A DNA stretch of 64,000 nt from Bathynomus jamesi (GCA_023014485.1 JAJOZX010000194.1:1102501-1166500), one strand, 5' to 3'. Counted from the first letter of the stretch, positions 45,925 to 57,723 are shown. A program made the numbers and translations. The notes: generated from the sequence alone by a model not told the origin.

Positions 45925-45996
45925 ATTTTGTGTTTCCTTTTCTTCGTGGTTTTATTCATCATAAATATTTTTCACGTGTTACTTTCGTGAAATAAT

Positions 45997-46034
<38 letters not shown>

Positions 46035-46038
<4 letters not shown>

Positions 46039-46120
46039 ACGATTACTTAGGTTAAGTCGTAATAGTTCGTTAGTTTTAGAATATCACGACTAAACGTAAC
46101 CAATCGTCAAGGGCAATTGA
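46035..46120. repeat. Palindromic MITE (family P), variant copy
   Basis: TTGACGATTACTTAGGTTAA and, inverted, AACCAATCGTCAA bracket a loop holding both AGTCGTAATA and ATATCACGACT, giving an extended palindrome. Adjacent to an (AT)n run at 46001-46036. Confidence 0.75.
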
Positions 46121-46142
46121 CATTGACTATATATATATAGTC

Positions 46143-46280
46143 CTCATTTCACGAAGGTCAAGCTTGTCGCCCCTCCTCTCGAGTTGGCCTGGTGAGGTAG
46201 AGAGTTGGTTTCTTGTACTCTCCAGTCTCCACCTCACATAGCCAGGTACGCCCGGCTCATCGGGGACTGTTCTGAGCCAT
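46143..46280 (-). repeat. SINE-like fragment sharing the GACCTTCGT tail
   Basis: On the minus strand it ends CGACAAGCTTGACCTTCGTG, nearly the same tail as the dimeric tRNA SINE. The body (GTGAGGTGGAGACTGG, CCCGATGAGCCGGGCG) differs from that SINE. It may be a different SINE using a common LINE-type 3' tail. Confidence 0.5.
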
Positions 46281-46282
46281 GC

Positions 46283-46317
<35 letters not shown>

Positions 46318-46339
46318 CCACACACACACACATCCATCC

Positions 46340-46770
46340 ATCGTGTTCTGCCTATCAGGCAGGTTCAACTCGTGTGTCCCGCCAAAGTGTTCTATTCTGA
46401 GCCATCCTTTTCATCTCATGGTAGCTCCTGCCTGCCTTCAAATCATCCAACATTGCTTTCCTTTTCCTTCCCCTCGGCCTTCTACCTTCATATCTACCCT
46501 CTATCATCACCTTCAACAATCCTTCTCCTCTGAACATATGTCTGATCCATTTCTTGTCTTCCTCTTATCACCTTAATGAGTCTTCTTTCCTCCCTCACCT
46601 GTTGCAGTACTTCCTCATTACTTTGGTGTTCCCTCCAGCTTATCTTTAGCATTCTTCTCCAAATCCACATTTCAAAACTTTCCAGGAGTTTCTTTTCAGT
46701 TGTTTTCAGTGTCCATGTTTCTGCTCCATACAGTACCACACTCCATATCAAGCTTATATATATATATATA
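46340..46770 (-). pseudogene. LINE ORF2 C-terminal remnant
   Basis: VVLYGAETWTLKTTEKKLLE, FEMWIWRRMLKISWREHQ and the RPRGRKRKAMLDDL region are the post-RT region of a LINE that I recall as common in arthropods. Two frames are needed. It is truncated at both ends by TA/TG repeats and belongs to a different family from the LINE that follows. Confidence 0.78.
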
Positions 46771-46774
46771 TATA

Positions 46775-47640
46775 CCACCACAAGGTACAGTGCTGGCCCC
46801 ACTCCTGTTCATTATCATGCTAACAGACATAGACAGTGGAGTAACATCATTTGCGGACGATACAAAGATCAGCAGAAAAATCAGCGATGCAAACGAAGTA
46901 GAGGCCTTGCAGAGAGAGAGAAACAAAATATACAAATGGTCAGAAGACAACAATATGACATTTAACACCGAGAAATTTCAGCTCTTGAGATATGGAGAAA
47001 TGAGGAACTTAAAAAGACTGCACATTATGCTCCAGATAGAAAAGAAATTCAGAGAAACACAAAAGCGGTCGACTTGGGGGTAATAATGACCGAAGATACC
47101 AAATTCGAGACACAAAATCAGATGGCAATAAACAAAGCAAAGAGAGTCGCGGGACAGGTACTAAGAACGTTCAAAAGTAGGGACAAGACAGTAATGATTA
47201 CCCTGCTGAGAACACTGACCATACCAAAACTTGAATACTGCTCAGTTTTGACGTCCCTATAAAAAAAGGAAGAAATTAATAAACTAGAAAAAACGCGCAC
47301 ACATTTCACAGCCAAGATTGATATGCTGCAAAGAACTCAACTACTGGGAAAGACTACACAAACTAACTCTGTACTCCCTGGAAAGAAGAAGAGCGAGGTT
47401 TACCATAATCTACATTTGGAAAATTATCAAAAAACTGGTACCAAACCTCAACAAAACCCAATTACCATCCAGACAACGGTGGAAAATAGGAAAGGCAGAA
47501 TGTGTCGTGTTCCCAAATTAAAGGCCCGACAAGGGCTGAAACGCTCCTCCGTACTTTACTTTGTCATTGACTGATTAATTGATTATAAAGAACTTAAGAA
47601 CATAGACCAAACAGACACGTACAAAAAATAGTCCCATAAA
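46775..47640 (+). pseudogene. LINE reverse transcriptase remnant
   Basis: Starts in the palm: PQGTVLAPLLFIIMLTDID, then VTSFADDTKISRKI with the catalytic Asp pair. Later come EDNNMTFNTEKFQLLRYG and LRTLTIPKLEYCSV. The C-terminal region follows in other frames to about 47580. Similar in type to the LINE at 57724-59289 but more decayed. Confidence 0.8.
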
Positions 47641-48239
47641 CGCATGAATGTACGTACTTCGAGTTACACTGTTCATTTTTTTTCATTTAAAATTGGTAAT
47701 AAGAGTACGTAACTGATAACTACAAAACAGGCAGTGTTGTCATACCAACAGATTAATCTGTAGATCTATAGATAATTTTGATCTCTTCAGATTCTTAGGT
47801 CTTTTATTCAGATTTTTTCTTCACGAAAGTGTTGGTGAGAGGCGCTTTAGCGGGCATTCGCCCTTGGCCCCTCCTTCCTGCGTTAAATAGTCGAAAGAAC
47901 TTTTTCAATGACTAATAATTGATGGTTAACTGTTGAACAAAAGCACGTTAAATTTAAATTTAATAATTAATTTGTAAAAGCTGCTAACAGATCCTAGAAT
48001 GCATAAACATTCGGAAATTTCACAATTCTGACCTATTCCGACCGGAGTCCGGAGACAAGGCTGAATTTCCGGAGAGGTGGCAATTCAAGATATCATAAAC
48101 GTAAAACTTTCGAAAGTACCCAGTGTTTTCAAAATGAAATCGGTTAGAATTAAGTTATCAAAACCTTTGTTTACATACCAAAACTAATTTTAGGCATGCC
48201 ATCTAAAATATAATGATTTAAAATACTTAAAAAGTTATT
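47641..48239. other. AT-rich DNA without recognised genes
   Basis: No feature recognised beyond short homopolymers. Confidence 0.4.
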
Positions 48240-48397
48240 TTTTATTATTATTACTAGTACATTACCCGTCGCTTCGCTGACGGTTAGCTAAAGACCCGCC
48301 CTACGTGCGGGTAGTAAAACATATCCAAGTAGAGGGCCGGAATATTTTTTGTAGTTCGAAGGCTGTTATTAGCTAGGTTAATTGAATGGTTAGGTAG

Positions 48398-48438
48398 GTT
48401 AGGTTAGGTAGGTTGGTTAGGTTAGGTTAGGTTAGGTT
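48398..48438 (+). repeat. Interstitial TTAGG-type telomere-like run
   Basis: About seven consecutive or near-consecutive GGTTA units, the arthropod telomere unit. Short and embedded in repeats, so not a telomere. Confidence 0.7.
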
Positions 48439-48530
48439 GAGTCGTGATATTTTCGTTAAAGCTTAACCTAACCTAACTTAACCTAACCAATCGTCAAGGG
48501 CGTACAGTTGACCTAACCGGGCATTTCAAC
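48421..48530. repeat. Palindromic MITE (family P), copy 3
   Basis: Loop GTCGTGATATTTTCGTTA and right arm AACCAATCGTCAAGGGCG then TACAGTTGACC. The left arm is merged with the TTAGG run. Confidence 0.7.
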
Positions 48531-49829
48531 ACCCAGGTGCACAACCTCGGGACCTAATCAATACGTGTGTGAAGTTTTATGTTTGTAACTGCTTTCATTT
48601 TGGAGCTATGGCTGGAACAGACACACACACGATCACACGCACGCACGCACACACGCTGAAACAAACAAACACACGCACGCACACACGCTGAAAGTGTGAC
48701 GGACGGACGGACAGCTCTCTTTTATATTATAGTAGAGATTATTATTATTATTATTATTATTTCCAGTCTCCAAATTTGAACTGATTGGAGAAGTATCTTA
48801 TATCGAGGAAAGGATCTAAGACGAGTATCTTGTGTCTCTGCTCGTTTCTTAAGAAGTACCTTATATCCTTTCATTTGATACGCAATGAGTTAGTAACTTA
48901 TATTTTGTATCTAAGATACATTTCTTAACGTATCTTGCCCAGCTCTGGCCCGAGTGAAACAAAACAATGAGTACAAAACATTAAATTATAAAAGAATGAA
49001 AAGGACGTTGCTTTACATAAATATGTATGAAGCCTACTATGAGCGTAGGCATATGTTATAGTTGACATTTTGAGTTAATTTTTTTTTAAATCCATTCTCC
49101 CAAAATGGTTTCTTTTTCTTCTCATACCTCAAAGTTTACCCGCTTTATTATTTTTCTGACCTCTTCCTACTTTTTGAATCTTTGAATTCTTCGTTTGACC
49201 TTTAACCAGAACGGATGCATATTCGAAGCTCTCGCCAAGCGATTTGAAAGTCGATCTTTTTTCTGTCTAATTTACAAAAGTGTTTGAGTTTTCAAATTTA
49301 TTTTATTAATATTTTGCTCATTAGTGATTAAAATTATTTTATATTAATATTTTAATTATTGCTCTGTTTAATGTGGAATTTATAATTTATCGTTGCATGT
49401 GGGTATACAAGTTATCGTTTATTACTACAGTATTATTATTACAGTATATATATATATAAATATATAAAAATATAAATATAAATAAATAAATAAATAAATA
49501 ATAGTAATTATTACACAGGAAATTTAGAATGTTTTGTTATCGTTTACTATTAGACCTAGGCCTTCCAATTGCCTGCTGATAAAAAGGTTGTGTGTGTAAA
49601 TTCCTTCTTTTGGTGTTTCCGAACTCTAGTTTATTATCTTAGGTCACTAATCCATAATTGTGTGCAGACACTTCTGCCAATCTGTTAGATTTTTGGGAAA
49701 TTAATTTTTCGACAGAAAATTTTTCTAGCCATGGCCCCCGAGTCTTCGCAATTGTTCTGAGTGCAGGGGAAAGTTTCCTCAGTACTTTTTTAACGTTGTC
49801 TCTTCTAACCATTTAGTTTGTAGATTTTG

Positions 49830-50206
49830 CGTAAACCTAAGATGAACTACGAAACGAGGTGATTTCGGCGAGAGATGAACTTCGAAGAAGTAGTGTGGGA
49901 GAGGAGACTGTGTTGAGAAAGGAGTTTGGTGTTGTGGCAGCTACGTTTAACTCGTTACAGGATTTTGTTTGAATTTGGCCGCGAGTTCTCACACAGGGCG
50001 GAGATTGCTCGAAGACGACGACGAATTCCCAATCAGTCATCATTTTACCTTCGGGAAATCGGCTACTTGAGCCAGTTCGAAATGAGGCCCGGCTATGAGA
50101 GCATAAACCTTGCTTAAAAGTAGTTACAACTAATAGATTTTCCGTTTTAGAGCCAGAGCAGAATGACGCAATAGATTACGCTAGATGGCTAATCATTTTT
50201 CGAGGG
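49830..50206 (+). pseudogene. LINE D ORF1 N-terminal part
   Basis: A short charged helix-forming piece (EVISARDELRRSSVGEE, then LRKEFGVVAATFNSLQDF) resembles the coiled-coil ORF1 start of CR1-like LINEs. A stop follows. Identification is moderate and depends on the esterase region downstream. Confidence 0.5.
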
Positions 50207-50896
50207 CATAGGTTCCCAACCAGTGGGCCATGGTGGATTTTCTAGTGGGCCACACCCAGTGTTTGTAATGCTTCAAAATAAGTCAGATATATTACAAAAA
50301 ATATCCATATATATATATATATATATATACAGGGGCGTAACCAGACTTTTAAATTCTATACCCAGGCGCGGATCTACGTATTACCCGCATTTGTGATGTG
50401 ATAATACTGTATTGTGTGGTAATTTATTCTAATGTTACCTTAATTAGAGTTAATATATTATTTATTTAATTTTTATGCAAATTTATATATTATATGCTAA
50501 GCTTTTAATTGATTATCTACTATCATTTTAAAACTTTTTCCACTGCCAAATAACCAACTATCAAGATTTGTCATTTTATGGTATGATTTTCCTTACATCA
50601 ATACACTCGTTAAATATGAATAACTATATTTTACTGCGGGATATTTTGTATCAATGACTTTTAAAAAATTCTTCCTAAAGGGTGTTTTTCAAAGAAATCT
50701 TGTTCAATTACAAAAAACTCAAATTTCCGGAATTACGATGTGCGCAAAAAAAAACTATACGCACGTGAGTATAATGCGTATGCCTAGTTACGCCCCTGTG
50801 TGTGTGTGTGTGCGTGTGCGTGCGCGCGCGCGCGCGCCACCAACATTTATGACCATCAAAACTGGGTCACTATAGTAAAAAGGTTAGAAATCACTG
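50207..50896. mobile_element. hAT-type MITE with near-perfect target duplication
   Basis: Ends CATAGGTTCCCAACC and, reversed, CAGTGATTTCTAACC. The flanks TTCGAGGG (50199-50206) and TTCGAAGG (50897-50904) agree at 7 of 8. It carries another hAT-like element inside. Confidence 0.82.
50330..50798. mobile_element. 469-bp hAT-like MITE nested at a microsatellite
   Basis: Ends CAGGGGCGTAACCAG and, reversed, CAGGGGCGTAACTAG. The left flank is (TA)n and the right flank (TG)n then (CG)n, so the target duplication cannot be read. It is non-coding. Confidence 0.82.
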
Positions 50897-51544
50897 TTCG
50901 AAGGCAATTACAAGAGTTGTGCTGCGGGAACACAACTCGGAGGAAATACCGCTATTATGGAACTCGTGTTGACGACATCACCGACTCCATAGACAAGTTT
51001 GGTAAGTATGCTAATGAAAATACAATATTTATGTCGCATGTTGGGACTAATGGTGTTAAGATTTCCAGATCAGAGGAGCTAATAGAGAAATACAAACAGC
51101 TGATGCGGACTCTAAAGGGTTAGGACTAATAAGTTAATTTTTTTAGGAATTCTTCCAAGAATAGCAGGATCTGACGACTTTTTTCAGCAGAGCTACCTAC
51201 ATGAATAATAGTCTTAAGTTTCTTTGTCAACAAGAAAATGTTGAATTCGTCGATTTGTGGAGTAATGTTTTAGAATAAAAAAGATTTAATTTTGCGTGAT
51301 GGTCTTCACCCGAATGGCGTGGGAGCAGCTTGTCTTGGTATACTGTTTCATAGCTCTGCAATGGCTTTCTACGCCGTAACTACTACTCCTTGAGGTTGTA
51401 GCAATTATATACTAAATCCTGGTTAAATGCAGAGAGTAGAGATTTTCTTGGAGAATATCATATTCCTGGTTATGATATATTGAACAACGATATAAAAGAA
51501 AGAAGGGATGATGCTATTGTACTACAGTAGGTATATCCAGCTAT
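50897..51544 (+). pseudogene. LINE D ORF1 esterase-like domain and endonuclease start
   Basis: Motifs RVDDITDSID, FMSHVGTNGVKISRSEELIE, then GILPRIAGSD and FVDLWS in shifted frames, and DGLHPNGVG near 51300-51325. These follow the SGNH-hydrolase-like ORF1 of CR1-type LINEs (HVGTN block and DGLHxN block; Asp and His are the catalytic pair). WLNAESRDFLGEYHIPGYDI at about 51423-51482 is the start of the APE-type endonuclease, cut by the hAT at 51545. Confidence 0.8.
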
Positions 51545-52660
51545 CAGTGCTGTGCTCGTTACTTTATAAATGTAATGCCGTTACCGTTACCACAGTCTAA
51601 ATGTAACTGTTATCGTTAGTTACCATTTTTAAAAAGTAACGAGTAACGGCATCGTTACCGTTACTTTTAATGAAATGTAAATATATTATATATATGCATA
51701 GGTATATTATAATTTATATATACATAAAATATTATATTATATAAACATTCGCTTGTGCGAGTGTGTGTTGGTTTGTATCCACTGGTTAATGCATAGGCTA
51801 TGAAGTCTGTGCATGCCTTCATTGCGTTATGACTTAGGTCTTAGAAGGCATAATACTTAAAAAAAAAAGTGAAACAAAATTACTGCAAGATTTATTAATA
51901 GGAATTGCAACATAACGGAGGATGTAGCATACTATTGATACTAATTTACTAATGCTAGAATATACCAGGAAAGTTTAGTTTTGCAAAGCAATAATAGGAA
52001 ATACTAAAGAAATGAATCAAATGAGTTATTGTGCATGGCAATGATAATTGAAATTTATTAGCTAACTATACAAACTTAAGAACTATTATTCAAAAGATCT
52101 TTATTGGCCTTTAAGAAAACGAGCTTCTCAAAAGTTGCATCTAAGAGCGAGCCTCGTTTCGGACGCAGTATATCCTTCCGTGCTGAAAAAAACCCCTCAA
52201 CAGCGGCACTAGATGGTATAGGAATGTTAAGTTTAATAAACATTTTTTTAAAGTTAGTGGATGGGAAGGATGCAGAGCTAACGTGCCGTGAAGGCACAGA
52301 TGAGAGGAATGACGAAACCTCTGTTGAACTTAGGTCCCTCCCTGGGCCAGAGTTCTTCGCCTTTTTACTTTGATAGTGCTGTCAGTGTAGGGGAGAGGGT
52401 GGATGGGGGTAGGCTGCCAACGGCCAACATGCACAGTGCACACCTCGTTCATAGTGAACGGACAAATTTTTAACGGTTAATGAATAATGAGTGAGGATCG
52501 AAAGAAACTAATTGCGAGCTACGATAAAAAAGTAATGAGTAACGACTAACGAATGTATTTCCCTAAAAAAGTAACGTCGTTACTGAAAGAGTTACTTGAT
52601 TTGAAATGTAACGCCGTTACCGTTACTAAAAAGTATCGCGTTACGTAACAGCCGCGTATA
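51545..52660 (-). mobile_element. hAT element remnant
   Basis: The left end is CAGTGCTGTGCTCGTTACTT. The right end near 52640-52660 has a decayed inverted match (AGTAACGGTAACGGCGTTAC when reversed). Both sides carry several GTTACCGTTAC/GTAACGG motifs, a subterminal repeat pattern seen in hAT elements. The target duplication is not clear. Confidence 0.7.
52076..52297 (-). pseudogene. hAT transposase C-terminal dimerisation domain
   Basis: KLNIPIPSSAAVEGFFSARK and DILRPKRGSLLDATFEKLV are the hATC dimerisation motif. Only 73 residues remain, ending ANKDLLNNSS. The catalytic region is absent. Confidence 0.85.
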
Positions 52661-53166
52661 GTAAGGTATAATTTCCCAAAGACACGACGTTAATTAGGCG
52701 GGTTTCCACAAAAAAATTTAAAACTATAATAAACCCATAAAATCAATAGATAAACCTATCCTGTCAACTGTTTATGCAATCAAATAACATAACGACAATA
52801 TAAATTAATTATAAACCTGAAAGAGAACAATAATTAATCATACATTAATAATAAAAAAATATGTATGTATGTACCAGGTCGCTCGCTTTATGCGACTTCT
52901 GTTAATGCGATTTCGCTATTATATTTTATTCAACGACCTTACTTCTACCACTCTCTCGCTTTGTGCGAGAAAAATTCTTAATTATGTTACTGGTCGGGTT
53001 GAATGTGCGAAGCTCGTGCGACCAATGTAGGTGCGGGCTGGTGCGACTGGACCTGTGAGTCAGTAGCTACGCGAGGCAGCTCGCATGCTCCCTCAAGTGT
53101 CTCAATCTACCTCACTCACTACTCAGTGTCGCATAATCAAGTAAATACCTGTTATTATTTCTCTCA

Positions 53167-53222
53167 AGACTTAACCTAACCAATCGTCAAGGTCGTATAG
53201 TTGACCTAATCGGCCAGTCAAT
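53167..53222. repeat. Half copy of palindromic MITE (family P)
   Basis: ACTTAACCTAACCAATCGTC then AAGGTCGTATAGTTGACC matches one arm of the complete copy at 61640-61724. Confidence 0.7.
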
Positions 53223-53529
53223 TAACCTAATTAACATAAACAAGTAATTTGAAAGGGCGTGCCATTTTCGGTTGGTTGAATAATTTGGGACGCCAAAGTA
53301 GGATATTGGCGATTGTTTTATTTTATTAGGTGAATTTTCATTGGATTTGTCATTTTTAATGTTGACAGTAGGCTCGCAATAATAATAATAATAATTAGGT
53401 TTGGAGTTATAATGGGTCACCAATTTGTTCTTTTGACCAAATAAATAATGTAATTAATAAAGGAGATAAAAAGGGTTTGTTTTTTGTTTAATTATCAAAA
53501 ATAAAACCTGTCTCACAGCCCATACGAAA

Positions 53530-55800
53530 GCCTATACTTTTCACGAAAACTCTGTTAATAAATTCAAAGAAACTCTCAGCCAAACCGCATAGGCTATCAT
53601 TACATTTAATCTGGAAAACATGAAGCCACCGGGGCCTATCGAGGTTATCCAAGTCATGAGCTATAAAAAAAATCTACAAACTATTTTTCATTCTGAAAGT
53701 GTCCAAATTTTTCTTAAAATTAACTAATGAACGAATGTTTACCACATCATATGGCAAGTCATTCCAAAAATCTCCTACTCTGACTGAAAAAGTATTTTTC
53801 TAGATGAAGGCTACAAGTGTGTTTTCTAATTTTCTTATGCCCATGAGTTATCCCATCAGCCTCTAGTGAGAAAAAGTTACGTACATCTAAATTGTCCAAA
53901 CCTGAAAACATTTTGAACATCTGTATCATGTCTCCCCTCATACAAGTGATACAACGTTTCTCAAAAATCCCTGTATTCCAATCTTCTTAGGTTAGGGATA
54001 AGCTTGGTTGCCCTACGTTGCACACGTTCAAGCATATCAATATTATGTCCAAAGTGAGGGAACCAAGCTTGAATACAGTATTCTCAATGAGGCCTAACAT
54101 AAGAATTATATAATTTACAGATGACTTCCTTACGCTTGTGACTAACATTCCTCTTAAGAATTCCTAACATTTCACGAGTATTTGCGTTATTTCTAGCCTC
54201 TTAGCACTGTTTAGAAAATTTTAGATCACTACTAACTATAACGCTAAGATCTTTTTCTTGTCTAACATCCTCTAACCAGTTCCCTTGCATCTCATAACAA
54301 AAGTTTTCATTATTTCCACCAAAATGGATGACTGCATTTTTTGGACATTGAATTCCATCTGCCATTTACTAGCCCAAGCAACTAATCTATCAAGATCTTT
54401 TTGCAGTTTATAAGAATTTTCTATATTTGTAAGTGGGGGCAACTACTTTTGTATCCTCTGCAAATTTAGAAATTTTACTACCTACTCCTTTTTCTAAGTC
54501 ATTTAGATATAAAATAAAGAGTAATCCCTGTGGTACCCCACTTTTCACTTTCTGTCTGTCACCCAGATTCATGACCATTTAGAGTTAATCTCTGTTCTCT
54601 GTCTTCTAACCATTTTTCTACCCAATTTATAACTGACCCCAATATCCCATGAGCTTTTAATTTATATAGAAGTCTCCTATGTGGAACCTTGTCAAATGCT
54701 TTACTAAAATCCAAATAAATAACATCTACATAATTTCCAATAATCTACCTTATCAGTTACAAACTCTAAAAAGCCTAAGTGATTAGACAAACAAGACCTT
54801 CCTGATCTAAATCCATGTGTGAACTTGAAATAAGATTAAAAGGTTCCAAATGATCTTGTATATTATTCTTTATAATTCTTTCTAGTATCTTTCCTACCAA
54901 TGATGCTAAACTAACAGGCCTATAATTTCCTACCTCCTTTTTACTACCTTATTCATAAATGGGTACTACATTTGCTTTTTTCCATTCATCTGGTACCTCT
55001 GCATAATTAATAGACCTAGCAAACAAAATGGTTAGTGCCTCAGATAAGCTTTCCTCCCCTTCTCCAAGAACCCTAGCAAAGATATGATCAGGTCCAGCAG
55101 CCTTATTTGACTTCAATGTATGAATCACTTTCCTAACATCATCCTTATATGAATATGATCAAGAATGCCTGGATTTACAGAATCTAAAGAATTAAAATCA
55201 GTTATTTAATTTTTTTTCAGTAAAATCAGAGCTAAAATAATAATTAAAAATACTAACAATATCCTGATCTTTTTCAAACCATCCTATCATCATGTTGTCT
55301 TGGGCCAATCCTATCATGCTTTTTATTATTATATTTATGAAAACTAAAGAATTTCTTTGGATCTTTATTTCTATTTCTAGCTAGATTTATTTCATTATGC
55401 CTTTTGTTCTTCCTAATCAAACTATTTAGCTCATTTCTTAACTGCCTATAATTACCCAAGTCCAAAATACTATCACTGCCTTTAAATTCCCTGAATGCCC
55501 TTTTTTTTTTTTAATCATTATAGCTATTTCCCAATTCCACAAAGGTTTCCTAATCTTGTTATTCCGAACAGTTCTGAAAGGAATACACCTACATTGTACA
55601 GTACATCCTTCAAAATTTCTTTGTATCTAGACCACATCTCAATAGCATTTTTATTGGCAAATTCATTATCCCACTTTACTGTAAGAGCCTAATAATTCCC
55701 TAAATTTACTATAATCGCCTTTTGAGAAGTAAGGGTCTAGATGGTCATTGTTGACCAGATCCCTATTTAATTATATCTTAAAACGTATGATCAAATGGTC
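53530..55800 (-). pseudogene. CR1/L2-type LINE reverse transcriptase remnant
   Basis: On the minus strand, from 55465: LNSLIRKNKRHNEINLARN (endonuclease-RT linker), GPDHIFARV-type motif near 55080, KCIYLDFSKAFDKV-type region near 54690, a FA-D-DT box equivalent near 54450-54470 (reads FAEDTK), and the C-terminal QRRATKLIPNLRRL near 54000. Very many stops and shifts. It lies inside the pogo-like element. Confidence 0.78.
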
Positions 55801-56139
55801 ACTATTCCCTAATGACTTTCCTACTGCAAGTTCCAATATGAAAGAGCCCAGTAAAGCCTAAAACTTAAGGGCCAAATTAAATAAAATAAATAGTCTAGCC
55901 TCACAATTATTTATGTCACTGTGAATTGTAAGACCACTGTATTTATAAAGGTTATTCAATTGAATTCGATTAAAAAAAAGCGTTAGAAAGGTGTTTTTGG
56001 GGGGGGGGGGGGTCAGTAGAGGTCCTGGAACGCATCCCCATTAAATACATGTAATAAATGGCTATCTTTATACGAAATTGCTTTGTGCGAACTTTTTTTT
56101 GGAATGCAATCCCCGCATAAAGCGAGGGCGACCCACATA

Positions 56140-56617
56140 AACTAAAGGGGAAGGTGGCGAAGGTGCTACGGCCGAATGAAGGAAAACTTGAAGGTGGAAT
56201 TTAGGCTTGGAGGGTTATCTGGACTCATCACGTGGGTGGAATTAGCGTCTTCGAATGCTCGCGAATGTTCGCGCGGCTGGACTAGAGAATTCTCGAACCA
56301 CGTAACCTCGAGAGTGTTTCCTGTTTCCGCTCACTGAGGGGGAAGTTCCTTAATTAATTAATCAACCGCGTAATCTCGAATTTGCGCAAAGCGGGCCCGC
56401 GTATTGTGGGGTATATTACCTGTATACGTTCAGTTACACTTAACATCCGTAATTAAAAAACTTTCAGAAATTGACCGTATAATTGCGCCGTTCGTTAAAA
56501 TTAAAGCCAACTCGCAAAAGAAATTAATTATAGGTTTAGTATATATAGTTCTCTCTCTGAGACTGCCGATTGCGATAACACTGGTCAACACTCATTTTAT
56601 TGCCAATCATATTAGTG
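56140..56617. other. Unclassified DNA
   Basis: No gene recognised. It contains several CTCGAATGCTCGCGAATGTT-like CpG-rich pieces between 56240 and 56320. Confidence 0.35.
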
Positions 56618-56971
56618 ATTTTGGGGTAACTTTGTGGTGCTGATTCCGAATATGACATCGGTTTTGCTAGATTGGCTCTAATTTATGAGATAATTGGTAC
56701 CCCATTGAAACACGTAAAAATGCAAAAAAATTAATGTTCAGGCGGAGCCTACTTACAAATCGCATTGAAATTGTCTCAAATCATACAAAAGTAAACACAT
56801 GAAATACATAATGGCATTTTATTCGGTCTCACCATCTAGAATGTTCCGGTAGTTTCCCATATGCACGCGTTATGGTTACGTTTCCTATTAATTGAGGGTA
56901 TTCATTATCTCAAGAACTAGAGCCAAATCGGAAAAACTACTTTCATTTTGAATTCAGCAACCCCAAAAAAT
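56618..56971. mobile_element. 354-bp element with long terminal inverted repeats
   Basis: The left 75 bp (ATTTTGGGGTAAC, CTGATTCCGAATATGA, AGATTGGCTCTA, TGAGATAAT) recur inverted at 56895-56971. The arms are diverged but collinear. Non-coding centre. Family unknown. Confidence 0.75.
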
Positions 56972-56999
56972 ACCCTAAATTCGTACGAATTTCCTTGGC

Positions 57000-57560
57000 A
57001 ACGAAAAAAAATTTTTGTTTGTTGACCTGTGTAATAGACGTCAAGAACTCATTTTTTATGGGAGTAGTGAACATTATGCGATAATTATGGGAGATCTTAA
57101 TTTACCTTTCGGGGATCGGGGTGGTTCTTTACAGTCGAATTCCGGTCATCGACTGTACGGGGGTTTGCTCGAAAGTTCACTTTTTCAAATGGTCAAGGAA
57201 CCCACTAGAGAACACAATATACTAGATTCAGTTTTGAGTACAGACCTTGACTTAATTGATAATATATATCTGTAGGAGACTACTACTACTACTCCACCAG
57301 TGATCATTGGCAAATAACGTTTGAACTAAAACTTAATGTTCATAATTGAAGGAGCCTAGAATACGTTTTGGATTTAAAAAAAAAAAGTTAAATTTCGTGA
57401 CATGAAACAAACTTTCAACCCATAACTGGGATGAGACTGGCACAAGATGATATTAATGGTACAATGGAATTCTTTTTATAATTATTTTAAACATTTAGAA
57501 TCGAGGTAAAATTAAAATTCTAATAAAACTCCAGGCCCAGGTACTTAAAGAAATGAACTG
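57000..57560 (+). pseudogene. LINE D endonuclease, C-terminal half
   Basis: SEHYAIIMGDLNLPFGDRGG includes the APE-type GDxN catalytic motif. FQMVKEPTREHNILDSVLST and STSDHWQITFELKL follow (SDH is the last catalytic motif). NKTPGPG near 57525 is the start of the RT domain. Confidence 0.82.
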
Positions 57561-57723
57561 CACAATATTCTCTACCCTGACATATAGTTAATAATAATAA
57601 TAATGATGATGATGATAAATCTTTTCAGTCTGAATAAGTTCCGTTCGACAAGAAACTTGCCTTAGCTTAAATTTACCTTAAAGCGCTTCTGCCTCAAGGG
57701 TGCACTGCTCCCACGAGGTCCGC

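Larger units (their letters stand above)
43923..45965 (-). mobile_element. Penelope-like element fragment in nested inverted repeats
   Basis: A GIY-YIG coding fragment (44465-45087) is bracketed by a perfect 59-bp inverted repeat (44151-44209 and 45088-45146). Outside it are two further inverted pairs: 43931-44070 with 45815-45953 (about 130 bp, near perfect), and 45165-45310 with 45540-45690 (about 147 bp). All four outer arms share the block CCTCAGGAACACTG plus the motif TTTCGTCTAATGACATCCTC in one or other strand, so they are copies of the same terminal repeat. Inverted terminal repeats are a known habit of Penelope elements. Confidence 0.82.
48240..48760. repeat. Unclassified interspersed repeat with ATT tail and TTAGG run
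   Basis: Begins near ATTACCCGTCGCTTCGCTGA, a start I recall from repeats in several arthropod genomes. It ends GACGGACGGACAGCTC then TATAGTAGAGAT and (ATT)n. Inside are a (GGTTA)n run at about 48398-48438, palindromic family P at 48421-48530, and CACACGCACG repeats. Class not determined. Confidence 0.5.
52876..56135. mobile_element. pogo/Tigger-like non-autonomous element with CR1 inside
   Basis: Left end near 52876 reads CAGGTCGCTCGCTTTATGCG. The right end near 56110-56135, reversed, reads GGGTCGCCCTCGCTTTATGC. Subterminal GCGATTTCGC and TTTGTGCGA repeats lie on both sides, and TA flanks both ends. The middle holds a minus-strand CR1 LINE. Superfamily assignment is by appearance only. Confidence 0.55.

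Noticed and set aside
48398..48438. Telomere end
   Set aside because: Only about seven TTAGG-type units inside dispersed repeats, with ordinary sequence on both sides.
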